A DNA stretch of 64,000 bases from G942493215 sp942493215 (GCA_942493215.1 OW818670.1:1116001-1180000), one strand, 5' to 3'. Positions 45,410-54,596 are shown, numbered from the stretch's first letter. Notes: generated from the letters alone by a model not told the origin. Translations and numbers: made by a program.

Positions 45410-46207
45410 TCATTTTCTTCTAATAGTTCTTACTTTATCTAAAACAGGCTCGTTATCAACTAAAGATATAGGTTTTATTACTATTTCATCTTCCGATATT
45501 TCCATTATTATAAAGTCAACATCTTCAGTATGGTTATTTTTACTTAACGATGGTACATATATTTTATAATCACTTGGTTGGAGTCTTATATTTCGATAAT
45601 TAGTACTATCACTAAAAATGTATTCATGATAGTGTCCAATTAAGGTTATACCTATATTATCTTTAGTGGAGGTTAAACCCATATCTTCACTCTCACTATG
45701 TCGAAATAAAAAATCGATATTATCCCAATAATATACATCACTATGGAAGTTAAAATAGCTTGGATCAATTTGATTATTTGATGTGATATTGATTAAATCG
45801 CGGCGATATTTGCATAATTCGTCAATCATACAAACCTGGCTTAAATTTTCACCAGGCATGATATCATGACCACCTCGAACAACATATGTTTTTATAGTAG
45901 GTATTTGCGGATAGTATAATGTAGCTCTTTCTATAGCTTGCTCGCACATATAACGTTCTAAAAGGTGATTATAATTTTTGTCTCTAGGAAAATTACCAAA
46001 ATCAAAAAAGTCACCCAAGTGAAATACATCCTGAATACCAAGATCACTAATAATTTTATAGGTTATTCTAGTTTTAAAAGGGGATGCTAATTTACTACCA
46101 TTATGAGTATCTGATATTATAGCTAAACTTTTTGGCATTTTACTACCTATTAACATTTTAAAATCTTTTTTCGTTTCTAGAGCATCCAATATATAACCTC
46201 CAATCAT
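45410..46207 (-). CDS. Calcineurin-like metallophosphoesterase
   Basis: A 265-residue dinuclear-metal phosphoesterase: ISDTHNG (Asp-x-His), HLGDFFDFG, VVRGGHDIM (usual GNHD, here GGHD) and LIGHYHEYIF. A substrate cannot be named. The gene is monocistronic on the minus strand, and its upstream region faces the XRE promoter. Confidence 0.9.
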   Translation of the reverse strand: MIGGYILDALETKKDFKMLIGSKMPKSLAIISDTHNGSKLASPFKTRITYKIISDLGIQDVFHLGDFFDFGNFPRDKNYNHLLERYMCEQAIERATLYYPQIPTIKTYVVRGGHDIMPGENLSQVCMIDELCKYRRDLINITSNNQIDPSYFNFHSDVYYWDNIDFLFRHSESEDMGLTSTKDNIGITLIGHYHEYIFSDSTNYRNIRLQPSDYKIYVPSLSKNNHTEDVDFIIMEISEDEIVIKPISLVDNEPVLDKVRTIRRK

Positions 46208-46300
46208 ATATATTATGGCTTTATCAATGCCTATATTCTAACACATAATAGACTTTTTTAATATATACAATTGTTTTTAATAAAAAAATGTTAAGTATAC

Positions 46301-46329
46301 TTGACATCGCAAATAAATATGCATATAAT
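46301..46329 (+). promoter_or_regulatory. Consensus promoter of the XRE gene
   Basis: TTGACA (46301-46306), exactly 17 bases, TATAAT (46324-46329): a full vegetative consensus. AAGTATACTT, a perfect 10-bp palindrome, overlaps the -35 box at 46293-46302. Confidence 0.9.
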
Positions 46330-46358
46330 ATAAATGTAAAGCCAATTTTACATTTATA
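46329..46358. promoter_or_regulatory. Inverted-repeat operator at the XRE promoter
   Basis: TATAAATGTAAA (46329-46340) and TTTACATTTATA (46347-46358) are perfect 12-bp arms around GCCAAT. The element starts at the last base of the -10 box and covers the transcript start, a position expected for repression, most likely by the XRE protein encoded immediately downstream. Confidence 0.8.
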
Positions 46359-46376
46359 CATTTGGGGGAATGAAAA

Positions 46377-46586
46377 TTGAAAAACAATTTAGAAAAGTTG
46401 CGAACGGAAAGAAAGATTAATCAGGAGAAACTTGCAGATAGTTTAGAGGTTTCAAGACAAACAATTATATCGCTTGAAAAAGGATACTATAATCCATCTA
46501 TTATATTGGCTTTTAAGATTGCTAAATATTTCAACAAGAGGATAGAAGATATATTTATTTATGAGGAGGAAAAAAATGAGGAATAA
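46377..46586 (+). CDS. XRE-family HTH repressor
   Basis: A 69-residue Cro/CI-type DNA-binding protein: NNLEKLRTERKINQEKLADSLEVSRQTIISLEKGYYNPS is the complete HTH and the rest is the last helix. The start is TTG at 46377 behind GGGGGA. The operator at 46329-46358 suggests autoregulation. Its stop overlaps the next gene by 11 bases, so the pair is coupled, resembling the common small XRE regulator plus DUF2178-like membrane protein arrangement. Confidence 0.93.
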   Translation: MKNNLEKLRTERKINQEKLADSLEVSRQTIISLEKGYYNPSIILAFKIAKYFNKRIEDIFIYEEEKNEE

Positions 46587-47007
46587 AAGTAAAACAGCAT
46601 CATTAATTTGTTTAATCATTGGACTAGTAATAGTTATATTTTGTATAGTTGGTAAAGGATTAGAAATATTTGAGACTTATAAAACGATATTCGGAGTAAT
46701 GTTAGGAATAGGTAGTGGCTTATTTGGTGGTGGATTAGGTCATCTAATAGATTCATATTTAGTTGATAAAGATCCTATATTAAAAAGAAAAAAAGATATT
46801 GAAGTTAATGATGAAAGAAATGTTTATATTACGAATAAAGCTAAGGCTAAAGCTTTTAGTGTTATGGAAAAAGTTTTCCCTATCACCATATTCATTATTA
46901 TTCTTTTAGATGCTGATTTTATTATTACCGCTATTATATTATCAGCATATTTATTAATGCACGCTACATATATTTACTACTTAAATAAATATTTAAAACA
47001 AATGTAA
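46576..47007 (+). CDS. Membrane protein partner of the XRE regulator
   Basis: A 143-residue protein with four membrane segments (about residues 8-26, 35-58, 97-115, 117-137) and a soluble loop containing DERNVYITNKAKAKAF, a signature of DUF2178/DUF3796-like proteins found beside XRE regulators. The ATG at 46576 is preferred since AGGAGG lies 7 bases upstream. Role unknown. Confidence 0.82.
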   Translation: MRNKSKTASLICLIIGLVIVIFCIVGKGLEIFETYKTIFGVMLGIGSGLFGGGLGHLIDSYLVDKDPILKRKKDIEVNDERNVYITNKAKAKAFSVMEKVFPITIFIIILLDADFIITAIILSAYLLMHATYIYYLNKYLKQM

Positions 47008-47029
47008 AAGTATGAAAATACTTTTTTTA
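47006..47029 (+). terminator. Terminator after the XRE/membrane pair
   Basis: AAAAGTAT pairs with ATACTTTT around GAAA, then T residues. Confidence 0.87.
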
Positions 47030-47139
47030 ATGGATAATTTGACTAAATAAAAAAATTATTTTAATTTTTAAAAAATATAGTATAATTATATTAGTAACAC
47101 ATCTTGATTAGCAATAATTTTTAAGAGGAGTGTTGTTAA

Positions 47140-48303
47140 ATGAATGACTATGGAGAGATTATAAGCCTGCCCTATAAAATAGAAGAAATTTATGAACCAT
47201 TAAAGAAACTGTTAAAGTACGAAAAAATTAAACATATGTACTTACAAGATTTTGATGATGAAAACAAGATCTTAAATGTGATTTCTAAACCCTTTCTAAG
47301 AAAATTAAAAATTACTATTAAATTAAATGAAATCAAAAATGGTTTAACAGAAATAAATATTTATTCAGAAAGTAATGTTCCAATCGATTTTAATGCTAAT
47401 CGAAGAGTGGTAAGAAAATTAGTAAATGTAATTTTTAAAGAATTAGAAGAATGTAGTAAAACAGATAATGGTGATATTTCAGTTTCAATTATAAAGAAGA
47501 AGAATCGCTTTAAGAGTATCTTTAATTTTATAACAGTAGCCTTTTTAGCCTTTCTAGTTCTTTATTGCATAATCTCAGCGATTGATTCGGTAGCCTCTTT
47601 ACGTAGTGGTAATGAAAATAATGAGGCATTAATAGCTGCTGCTATTTTCTTTGGTATTGTTTATGCCATAATTTATAAAATTGTTCGATTAATCAAAAGA
47701 AAGAGATATAGTCGAAAAAGAATAACTAATATTAAAAGAATGCTTTATCATTTAATTGAAGAAAAAGATGTAAAAAAAAAAGTAAGTAGTAATTTTGAAA
47801 CCAATGATATAATTAAAAAAATAGGTGTTATACCTGATAAGACTAAGCTATATATAGATAAAGGTATAAGTTATATTAAAAAAACAAAGGAAGAAAAACC
47901 TAAAGTATTTTGGACCTTTACTATTTTAATAGGAATAATAGTTACTTGGATTATTATTGGTCCAATATTTGGTCCTAAAACCTTAGAGGGAGAATATATT
48001 CAACAAATGGGTCGTCTTAGTAGTAAATATGGTAGTAACTGGGGTTTATCTATCAAGTTTAGCGATGGTAAATCGGCTATGATTGCTGAAGGCGAATCAT
48101 ATAATAATAAAACTTGGTTTGAATACAAAATAAAAGGGAATAAGATTTATGTGATACAAAATGGTGAAGAAGTATATACCGAGTTTACAATCAAAAATAA
48201 TAATACCCTTATTTATGGTGATGGAGTAATTGATGAAAGATGTGAAACAATAGGAGCAGTTTTATGTGGTCCTAATGAAGATGGAATATATATTAAAAAA
48301 TAA
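47140..48303 (+). CDS. Hypothetical membrane protein, 387 residues
   Basis: A protein with an N-terminal soluble domain (residues 1-120), two membrane segments (about 128-147 and 164-182), a charged Lys/Arg-rich stretch, a third membrane segment (about 265-285) and a C-terminal extracytoplasmic beta domain (LEGEYIQQMGRLSS... GDGVIDERCETIG). No family is recognised. It is monocistronic: AGAGGAGTG before the ATG, terminator after. Confidence 0.75.
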   Translation: MNDYGEIISLPYKIEEIYEPLKKLLKYEKIKHMYLQDFDDENKILNVISKPFLRKLKITIKLNEIKNGLTEINIYSESNVPIDFNANRRVVRKLVNVIFKELEECSKTDNGDISVSIIKKKNRFKSIFNFITVAFLAFLVLYCIISAIDSVASLRSGNENNEALIAAAIFFGIVYAIIYKIVRLIKRKRYSRKRITNIKRMLYHLIEEKDVKKKVSSNFETNDIIKKIGVIPDKTKLYIDKGISYIKKTKEEKPKVFWTFTILIGIIVTWIIIGPIFGPKTLEGEYIQQMGRLSSKYGSNWGLSIKFSDGKSAMIAEGESYNNKTWFEYKIKGNKIYVIQNGEEVYTEFTIKNNNTLIYGDGVIDERCETIGAVLCGPNEDGIYIKK

Positions 48304-48307
48304 TAAT

Positions 48308-48341
48308 AGAAAAGACTTACGATTATTCGTAAGTCTTTTAA
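48308..48341. terminator. Bidirectional terminator
   Basis: AAAAGACTTACGA pairs with TCGTAAGTCTTTT around TTAT; T-rich on both strands. Confidence 0.9.
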
Positions 48342-48348
48342 TATGGTA

Positions 48349-48957
48349 TTAATTTAATAATTCTTCAATATTCTTTTTTAATGATTTATCAATGACATTT
48401 TTATTTAAACAAGCATTCAGATAAACAACTATTTCTTTGTAATGAATCTCTTTTTGAATTTGAATTAAAATGTTTACAATATCGGTTGTCATTACTTTTA
48501 AATTGGTATCGGGTCTTTTATATATATCGATAGATATAAGTTTCTTAACAATTTTATCACATATTTCTTTTCTATAATTAGTTCCAATAATAATGTTACT
48601 TAATCCTTGAATTGTTAATCTAGCTGTAATTAACTTAACACTCTCACAGAAAGATAAGTAAGTATCTATTATCTCATCCGCCTTTTTACCATTGTCCCAT
48701 TTGGTATTTATAGCTAGTAATTTTAAACCTATTGTTCTAAAATAAGAGTTATCACTTTTTAACATGGTAATAAATTTATCCCAATATGGATAAATGTCAT
48801 TATTACTTTCTGATCGATATTGAATAATAAGAAAAGATGGATATCGAAGTTTATCATCAGATGAAGATAAATTATTAATTAGTTCAGCAATTTCTTGTTC
48901 AGTTAGATTTTCAGATACAGCAAATAGTTCTTCTTTTTTATATTTTTTAACGTCCAT
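48349..48957 (-). CDS. HEAT-like repeat protein
   Basis: A 202-residue all-helical protein with repeating helix pairs (LRYPSFLIIQYRSE, FRTIGLKLLAINTKWD, TARLTIQGLSNII), typical of ARM/HEAT-type repeat proteins often annotated only as SufBD-related or hypothetical. Likely a protein-binding scaffold. GGAGGTC precedes the ATG, and two palindromes lie in the upstream gap. Confidence 0.72.
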   Translation of the reverse strand: MDVKKYKKEELFAVSENLTEQEIAELINNLSSSDDKLRYPSFLIIQYRSESNNDIYPYWDKFITMLKSDNSYFRTIGLKLLAINTKWDNGKKADEIIDTYLSFCESVKLITARLTIQGLSNIIIGTNYRKEICDKIVKKLISIDIYKRPDTNLKVMTTDIVNILIQIQKEIHYKEIVVYLNACLNKNVIDKSLKKNIEELLN

Positions 48958-49285
48958 ATTGACCTCCTATATTTACTAATATAATATCACATTTTATTTG
49001 TTAATTGTAAATTTACACTATTGTTTTTACTATTTAATATTTGAAATAGTAAAACACCTTATTTATTTTATAATTATTTTGGAGCAAAGGGGGGGAAGTC
49101 CAAAGATATAAGATATAAAACAATTTAAGATTTATATAACTGTATGATTATTAAAAGAAATTTGTTTTTTTATAATGATTCATCTTAATTCTACCATCAA
49201 AATATTGACCAATAAATGATTATTTTATTTTTTTTAGTATTATGCTATAATAATACTCATTTATTTAAAAAAGGGGATTTTTGGA
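48958..49285. other. 328-base intergenic region between divergent genes
   Basis: It holds a perfect palindrome TGTAAATTTACA (49006-49017), a perfect inverted repeat TTTTACTATTT / AAATAGTAAAA (49025-49035 and 49044-49054), an isolated G-rich patch near 49088 and a TATAAT (49246-49251) before the radical SAM gene. No ORF with a ribosome binding site is seen. Confidence 0.7.
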
Positions 49286-50953
49286 ATGATTAGTGAAAAA
49301 AGCAAATCAATAACAAAAAAAATTAGTAAACAAGTTTGTGAACAACTTTTATGGCAAGCCTATATGGCATTTAGTCTTGGTTTTATGAATGAGTCAGGAA
49401 AGTACTTAACACATGATGGTAAAGAAGTAGAAATAATTAAAGATAATGAAACAAATATCTTTTGGATGAGCATAAGTATTAACGGGACTAAACATATTGT
49501 TTGTGAAAAAAAAGATAATTATTTTGCCGTTGTTTGCAATATTAATGGCGAAATGCAACTGTTACATCCACTATCATTGGAAGAAGTAGAAGATACTGAT
49601 TATTTTATAAAAGAAACAAAGAGTCTCATTGAAGAGCTTATGGAGTATATGAATATAGGCTTAATAAAACCTAATGAAAAAAAATTTGATTTAGCTATAG
49701 ACTTTAGTTGGTTTTATGATAATTTACCACGTTCAGATTCAAGACGAAAAAGGGCAGTAATTGTTCCAGCAATAAACCGGTTGTTTAGTATGACCCAAAG
49801 TGTAGCATTAAAAGATGCTGATTATGTTCTTTTTACACATCCTTGGGTATCTGTTGTTGATCGTTCAGAGGAATGTATTGAACAACTTCATTATATCGAT
49901 AAAAACAGAAAAATGGGTGCCAAAATAATTGTGTTAGGTAGTGCTACAAATGCTGCCCAACCACTTGGTGATTCAATAAAAGATATCATTTATTTAGATG
50001 GTAATTATGTTAAAAAACTCGGTGAAATGTTTGATATACCACTAGAAGAAAAATATGTTCATTACAATGTGGAGACTGGTGTATTAGAAATATTTCCTGT
50101 TACGGGATGTTTAAGAAGTTGTTCTTTTTGCTTGTCATCACAAAAGAAAAGACATTTTAGTAGTGTTCCTTTAGAAAAAATAAAGGAAGAGTTAGATCAT
50201 TTTCAAAAAGATTTTCCTGATAGTTTAAACACGATAGAATTCTTTGCTCAGAACCTAACGGAATATGGTATTGATTTATCTCATAAACAAGAATTTCCAG
50301 CTTTACTTAGATTAGTTGCAAGTTATCCGGAAGTCAAAGAAATATATTTATCATATGGTTTAACCATAAGTGAGATGAAGCAGCCTATTCTAGAAGCAAT
50401 ATTAGAAAATAAAGAAAAGATTAAAAAAATAGGCTTACATTTTGAAACAGGAAGTAATAATCTTCTTTCATTAATAAAAAAAGGGCACACCAAAGAAAGT
50501 GCCATTGCTCTTATAAATACATTAAGACAAGAAATACCAGATATAACAATCTATTCAACAATGATGATAGGATTACCTACCGAAACACTTGTCGATGTTG
50601 ATGAAACGGTTGATTTAATTAGAAAAACAGAAATTGATGGAATACTATGTAATTATTACATTCATTCAGATAAAAATAATATGGCTAATATGCCACAACT
50701 ATCAGTTAATCAAAAGAAAAGACACTTTGAATATATGATTGCTAAATTAGAAAAAGAAGAATTTACACATCCTCTACAAATTCAGTTACAAGGTCAGCCA
50801 TTACGTAGCAAACCAGGTGAAAGAATTGAAGAGGTTGGAAGAGGCCCTATTGTCGCTTATAACTTTGGCAATCAAGAAAACAGAAGCAAGTTTATACCAT
50901 CTACAAAACGTATATCATTATCAAAGAAAAAAGGTAAACAAGAAAATAGTTAG
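49286..50953 (+). CDS. MiaB-like radical SAM protein lacking auxiliary-cluster cysteines
   Basis: A 555-residue radical SAM protein. The SAM-binding CLRSCSFC (Cys275, 279, 282) lies after an N-terminal region (about residues 165-255) that looks like a methylthiotransferase UPF0004 domain, yet the positions that usually hold cluster cysteines read FTHPW (His185) and LGSAT (Ser219), so an auxiliary [4Fe-4S] cluster is unlikely. The C-terminal region has a TRAM-like LQGQPLRSK segment. The reaction is unknown; a sulfur-insertion enzyme, a B12-type radical SAM enzyme or another type is possible. Confidence 0.82.
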   Translation: MISEKSKSITKKISKQVCEQLLWQAYMAFSLGFMNESGKYLTHDGKEVEIIKDNETNIFWMSISINGTKHIVCEKKDNYFAVVCNINGEMQLLHPLSLEEVEDTDYFIKETKSLIEELMEYMNIGLIKPNEKKFDLAIDFSWFYDNLPRSDSRRKRAVIVPAINRLFSMTQSVALKDADYVLFTHPWVSVVDRSEECIEQLHYIDKNRKMGAKIIVLGSATNAAQPLGDSIKDIIYLDGNYVKKLGEMFDIPLEEKYVHYNVETGVLEIFPVTGCLRSCSFCLSSQKKRHFSSVPLEKIKEELDHFQKDFPDSLNTIEFFAQNLTEYGIDLSHKQEFPALLRLVASYPEVKEIYLSYGLTISEMKQPILEAILENKEKIKKIGLHFETGSNNLLSLIKKGHTKESAIALINTLRQEIPDITIYSTMMIGLPTETLVDVDETVDLIRKTEIDGILCNYYIHSDKNNMANMPQLSVNQKKRHFEYMIAKLEKEEFTHPLQIQLQGQPLRSKPGERIEEVGRGPIVAYNFGNQENRSKFIPSTKRISLSKKKGKQENS

Positions 50954-50996
50954 ATATTATTTTTTTGATTTAATTAAAATTACATTCTCAAATAAT

Positions 50997-51027
50997 AAAA
51001 CGACATTTAAAAATGTTGTTTTTATTT
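50997..51027 (+). terminator. Terminator after the radical SAM gene
   Basis: AAAACGACATTT pairs with AAATGTTGTTTT (one wobble), followed by T residues. Confidence 0.82.
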
Positions 51028-51083
51028 AATGGATTTCTTTTTTGAAATATTAATTATGCTCATATATTATTCCCTCTAAGCAT

Positions 51084-51110
51084 AAAAAAATCAATCGTAA
51101 GATTGATTTT
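51084..51110 (-). terminator. Terminator of the tRNA-Cys/tRNA-Gly unit
   Basis: On the minus strand AATCAATC pairs with GATTGATT around TTAC and is followed by T6. Confidence 0.85.
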
Positions 51111-51120
51111 ATTTTCTTAA

Positions 51121-51196
51121 TGGAGCAAGTGACGGGAATCGAACCCGCATCTCAGCCTTGGCAAGGCCGCATACGAAACCATTGTACTACACCTGC
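51121..51196 (-). tRNA. tRNA-Gly (anticodon GCC)
   Basis: A 76-base cloverleaf with encoded CCA. Acceptor GCAGGTG pairs with CACTTGC (one G-T); anticodon loop TTGCCAA; T-loop GGTTCGATTCC; discriminator T. Confidence 0.97.
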
Positions 51197-51205
51197 ATAT
51201 TTAAT

Positions 51206-51279
51206 TGGAGGGGCCAGTCGGATTTGAACCAACGCTCGGGGAGTTGCAGTCCCATGCCTTACCACTTGGCTATGGCCCC
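51206..51279 (-). tRNA. tRNA-Cys (anticodon GCA)
   Basis: A 74-base cloverleaf with encoded CCA. Acceptor GGGGCCA pairs with TGGCCCC; anticodon loop CTGCAAC; T-arm GGTTCAAATCC. It is the first gene of a two-tRNA unit, 9 bases upstream of tRNA-Gly. Confidence 0.97.
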
Positions 51280-51291
51280 AAGGACAAATAC

Positions 51292-51320
51292 ATTATATCA
51301 AATGAAATATGATTTGGCAA
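51292..51320 (-). promoter_or_regulatory. Promoter of the tRNA-Cys/tRNA-Gly unit
   Basis: On the minus strand TTGCCA, a 17-base spacer and TATAAT lie 13 bases before the tRNA-Cys 5' end. Confidence 0.8.
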
Positions 51321-51442
51321 TATTTTATTGCAAAAATATCATACTTTATTAATTATATGAAAAAATCCTTATTTGTTGTATTTTTATAACTTAAAAATAA
51401 ACAAAATATAGTATAATGTAAATAAGATGGGAAGTGTGAGTT

Positions 51443-53785
51443 ATGACAAGATATAATCCCGATTTTTTAGAGGGCTTAACTAATGAACAAGTAAAAGAAC
51501 GTTATGATCATAATCTTGTTAATAGTGATACCGAAGTTCCTACCAAAACTATTCCAACTATTATTAAGACAAATGTTCTAACACTTTTTAATTTTTTGAA
51601 TTTAGGTTTAGGACTAGCTATCTTTTTTGTGCAATCATATAAAAATTTAACTTTTTTAATTGTAGTCTTATGTAATACTTTAATTGGTACTTGGCAAGAG
51701 ATTATGGCTAAAAGAGCGGTTGATAAATTATCAATTATTGCTAATAGGAAAATAAAAACTATTCGTAATAGTAAAGAAATAGAAATTAATCATGAAGAGA
51801 TTGTTATAGATGATGTTTTATTATTTAATATTGGTAATCAAATAGTTGTTGATTCGATTATTTTAAATGGTGATTGTGAAGTTGATGAATCATTTATTAC
51901 CGGAGAGTCAGAGTATATTTATAAGAAAAAAGGGGATATGCTTTTATCAGGTAGTTTTGTAGTTAGTGGTAAATGCTATGCTAAAGTAGAACATATTGGT
52001 TATGATAATTATACTTATAAGATATCTAAAGATGCTAAATATATTAAAAAAATTAATTCCGAATTAATGAATTCTTTAAATAAGATTATTAAGTTAATAT
52101 CTTTTGTTATTATTCCGCTTGGCTTATTAATGTTTTGGAAACAATTTACTATTCCTTCTAATACGTTGGAAAGTGCGGTTGTTAATACGGTTGCGTCGGT
52201 TTTAGGAATGATTCCGGAAGGATTAATTCTATTAACGAGTACAGTATTAGCTGTTAGTGTTATTCGGTTATCAAAATATCATTTGTTAATCCAACAATTA
52301 TATTGTATTGAAACTTTAGCACGAGTAGATGTTTTATGTTTAGATAAGACGGGTACTATTACTGATGGTAATATGGAAATTATTAAATTAGTACCTCTTG
52401 ATGATTGTAAAGAAAAAGAAATGTTAGAGGTATTAAGTGTTATTAGTAAAAATATAGCTAAAGATAATGCCACATCAATAGCTCTAGCAAATAATTATGA
52501 AAATTATAATGATACTAATTGGGAAGTAAATGAAGTATTACCATTTTCTTCAAAGAAGAAGTGGTCAGGGATGTCTTTTAATGATCATGGTAGTTATATC
52601 TTAGGAGCTCCTGAATTTATCTTAAATGATGAAATAAATAGATATAATAAAGTCTTAAATAGGTATAATAAAGAATATCGAGTACTCTTATTAGCGCATT
52701 CTAATTCTGCCTTTAGAGATAAAAATTTACCTCTTAATATTGAAGTAATGGGTTTAATTATTATTCAAGATAAAGTACGTGATGAAGCTCGTTTAACTTT
52801 AAAATACTTTAGAAATCAAGCTGTTAATATTAAAATTATTTCTGGTGATAATGTTAATACGGTTAAAGCTATAGCTAAAAGAGTAGGTTTAGATGATTGT
52901 AAAGAGATAGATATGTCTAAAGTTACTGATGATGTTGATTATCAAGCTATTGTTGAAAAGTATCAAATATTTGGTCGTGTTACACCGGAACAAAAGAAGA
53001 AAATTGTTCTGGCTTTAAAAGCAAATAAGCATATGGTCGCTATGACTGGCGATGGTGTTAATGATGTATTAGCTCTAAAAGAAGCAGATTGTAGTATAGC
53101 AATGGCTAGTGGTAGTGATGCTGCTCGTAATGTAGCTCAAATTGTTTTATTAGAATCTAACTTTGATACGATGCCTTTAATGGTAGCTGAAGGACGAAGA
53201 GTAATTAATAATGTTGAGAGATCGGCTACACTTTTCCTAGTTAAAACAACTTATGCAACTTTACTAGCCTTATTATTCTTATTTGTTGAGGTTAAGTATC
53301 CTTTTATACCAATTCAATTTACTTTAATAAGTATGGTAACAATTGGTATACCATCATTTATTTTAGCGTTAGAGTCTAATCATGATCGGATTAAAGGGGG
53401 ATTTTTAACGAATGTTTTTGGTCGCTCTATACCCGGAGCTTTAACCATTTTCATTAATATTATTCTAATCTTAATTTTAAATTCAGTATTTCCTAATCGT
53501 GAGATGGAAATATCTACGATAGCGGTTTTCTTAACAGCATTTACTAGTTTCTTAGTTTTATATCAAACATCATTACCATTTAATAAAAATCGTAATATTT
53601 TATTTTCAGCGATGGTAACTCTATTTATTCTACAAGTAATTTTCTTTAGAAACTTTTATTCTTTAGCTATTTTAAATTTATGGGAGATAATTGTTTTAAT
53701 TATTTTAATTGTCGTAGCATATTTAATATATAGGAGTTTAAGCATTTTTATCAGAAAAATTCTCATTAGAAAGTTTGGTGTTTAA
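51443..53785 (+). CDS. P-type cation ATPase (CtpE-like)
   Basis: A 780-residue, apparently intact P-type ATPase: DKTGTITDGN (phosphorylated Asp301), TGES in FITGESEY, GDGVND in MTGDGVNDVLALKEAD, and a conserved PEGL (MIPEGLILLTS) in membrane helix 4. This P-loop and PEGL pattern fits the P2-type group near CtpE and the E1-E2 cation pumps; calcium is a plausible ion. Ten hydrophobic segments are visible, in contrast to the degenerate relative at 9844. It abuts a ZIP-like gene at 53786. Confidence 0.93.
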   Translation: MTRYNPDFLEGLTNEQVKERYDHNLVNSDTEVPTKTIPTIIKTNVLTLFNFLNLGLGLAIFFVQSYKNLTFLIVVLCNTLIGTWQEIMAKRAVDKLSIIANRKIKTIRNSKEIEINHEEIVIDDVLLFNIGNQIVVDSIILNGDCEVDESFITGESEYIYKKKGDMLLSGSFVVSGKCYAKVEHIGYDNYTYKISKDAKYIKKINSELMNSLNKIIKLISFVIIPLGLLMFWKQFTIPSNTLESAVVNTVASVLGMIPEGLILLTSTVLAVSVIRLSKYHLLIQQLYCIETLARVDVLCLDKTGTITDGNMEIIKLVPLDDCKEKEMLEVLSVISKNIAKDNATSIALANNYENYNDTNWEVNEVLPFSSKKKWSGMSFNDHGSYILGAPEFILNDEINRYNKVLNRYNKEYRVLLLAHSNSAFRDKNLPLNIEVMGLIIIQDKVRDEARLTLKYFRNQAVNIKIISGDNVNTVKAIAKRVGLDDCKEIDMSKVTDDVDYQAIVEKYQIFGRVTPEQKKKIVLALKANKHMVAMTGDGVNDVLALKEADCSIAMASGSDAARNVAQIVLLESNFDTMPLMVAEGRRVINNVERSATLFLVKTTYATLLALLFLFVEVKYPFIPIQFTLISMVTIGIPSFILALESNHDRIKGGFLTNVFGRSIPGALTIFINIILILILNSVFPNREMEISTIAVFLTAFTSFLVLYQTSLPFNKNRNILFSAMVTLFILQVIFFRNFYSLAILNLWEIIVLIILIVVAYLIYRSLSIFIRKILIRKFGV

Positions 53786-54547
53786 ATGAAGAACTATATT
53801 GATTTATTAATAATTTTATTATGTGGTATTTTTATTGTGATAGGAGTAATGATTACCATAGTAACGAAGAATAATAATAAAGTTATTAAACTATCAGCCG
53901 GATTAACCTTGGGAATGATGGCTTCATTAATAGTTTGTGATCTTATACCCCGAGCAGTAAATATTTTTAATGATAAATATAATAGTTTTATGACTATTAT
54001 TTTATTAGTGTCTTTTACAGGAGCAGGTGTTTTAATTCTTAAGGTAATTAGACATTTTACTTCGAAAATAGATTATTTTAAACTTGATGATAATGAAGAT
54101 AAAAAATATAATTTTGGTTTATTAACCAGTTTAGGAATTATTATTTATAATATTTTTGTTGGAATGTATCTTTATAAAATGTTATTAGTAAACTTTAAAA
54201 CGGGTATTATTCTTATTGTTGGTATTGGTATGCATAATATTCCGATGGGGATGATTGTAACATCTATTTTTTATCGTTTAAGGGAAGCTAGAAAGTCTTT
54301 TATGATCATTATAAGTGTTACCACCTTATCTACTTTTATTGGTGGTGTATTGATGTTTATCTTAAAAAAACAGCTTGATAATAATAGTTTAGCAGTCCTT
54401 TTATCAGTTGCTGCTGGTTCTCTAATTTATACGGTTATATTTGAGCTTATTCCTTACTTAAAAAGAGGCCATCAAAAAGGATATACAGTTTTAGGTTTAG
54501 CGAGTGGAGTAATCATCTTTATTTTGAACACCATTTTATATAGTTAA
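53786..54547 (+). CDS. Divergent ZIP-family membrane protein
   Basis: A 253-residue membrane protein with about eight hydrophobic segments and ZIP-like motifs: GIGMHNIPMGMIV (the usual HNIPEG with Met for Glu), LTLGMMASLIVCDLIP and SVAAGSLIYTVIFELIP. The missing Glu would weaken the metal site. It starts directly after the P-type ATPase stop, with no gap, so the two are cotranscribed and probably act on the same or related ions. Confidence 0.78.
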   Translation: MKNYIDLLIILLCGIFIVIGVMITIVTKNNNKVIKLSAGLTLGMMASLIVCDLIPRAVNIFNDKYNSFMTIILLVSFTGAGVLILKVIRHFTSKIDYFKLDDNEDKKYNFGLLTSLGIIIYNIFVGMYLYKMLLVNFKTGIILIVGIGMHNIPMGMIVTSIFYRLREARKSFMIIISVTTLSTFIGGVLMFILKKQLDNNSLAVLLSVAAGSLIYTVIFELIPYLKRGHQKGYTVLGLASGVIIFILNTILYS

Positions 54548-54551
54548 GTTC

Positions 54552-54580
54552 TTTACAAACGTTTGTTTGTATTATATAAT
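54552..54580 (+). promoter_or_regulatory. SOS-type promoter of the Y-family polymerase gene
   Basis: TTTACA (54552-54557), a 17-base spacer and TATAAT (54575-54580). The spacer holds ACAAACGTTTGT (54555-54566), a perfect palindrome. Read as CAAAC-GTTT-GTTTG (54556-54569) it matches the Firmicutes LexA box CGAAC-N4-GTTCG with one symmetric change per arm. Confidence 0.75.
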
Positions 54581-54596
54581 AATATTGGTGATAGTT

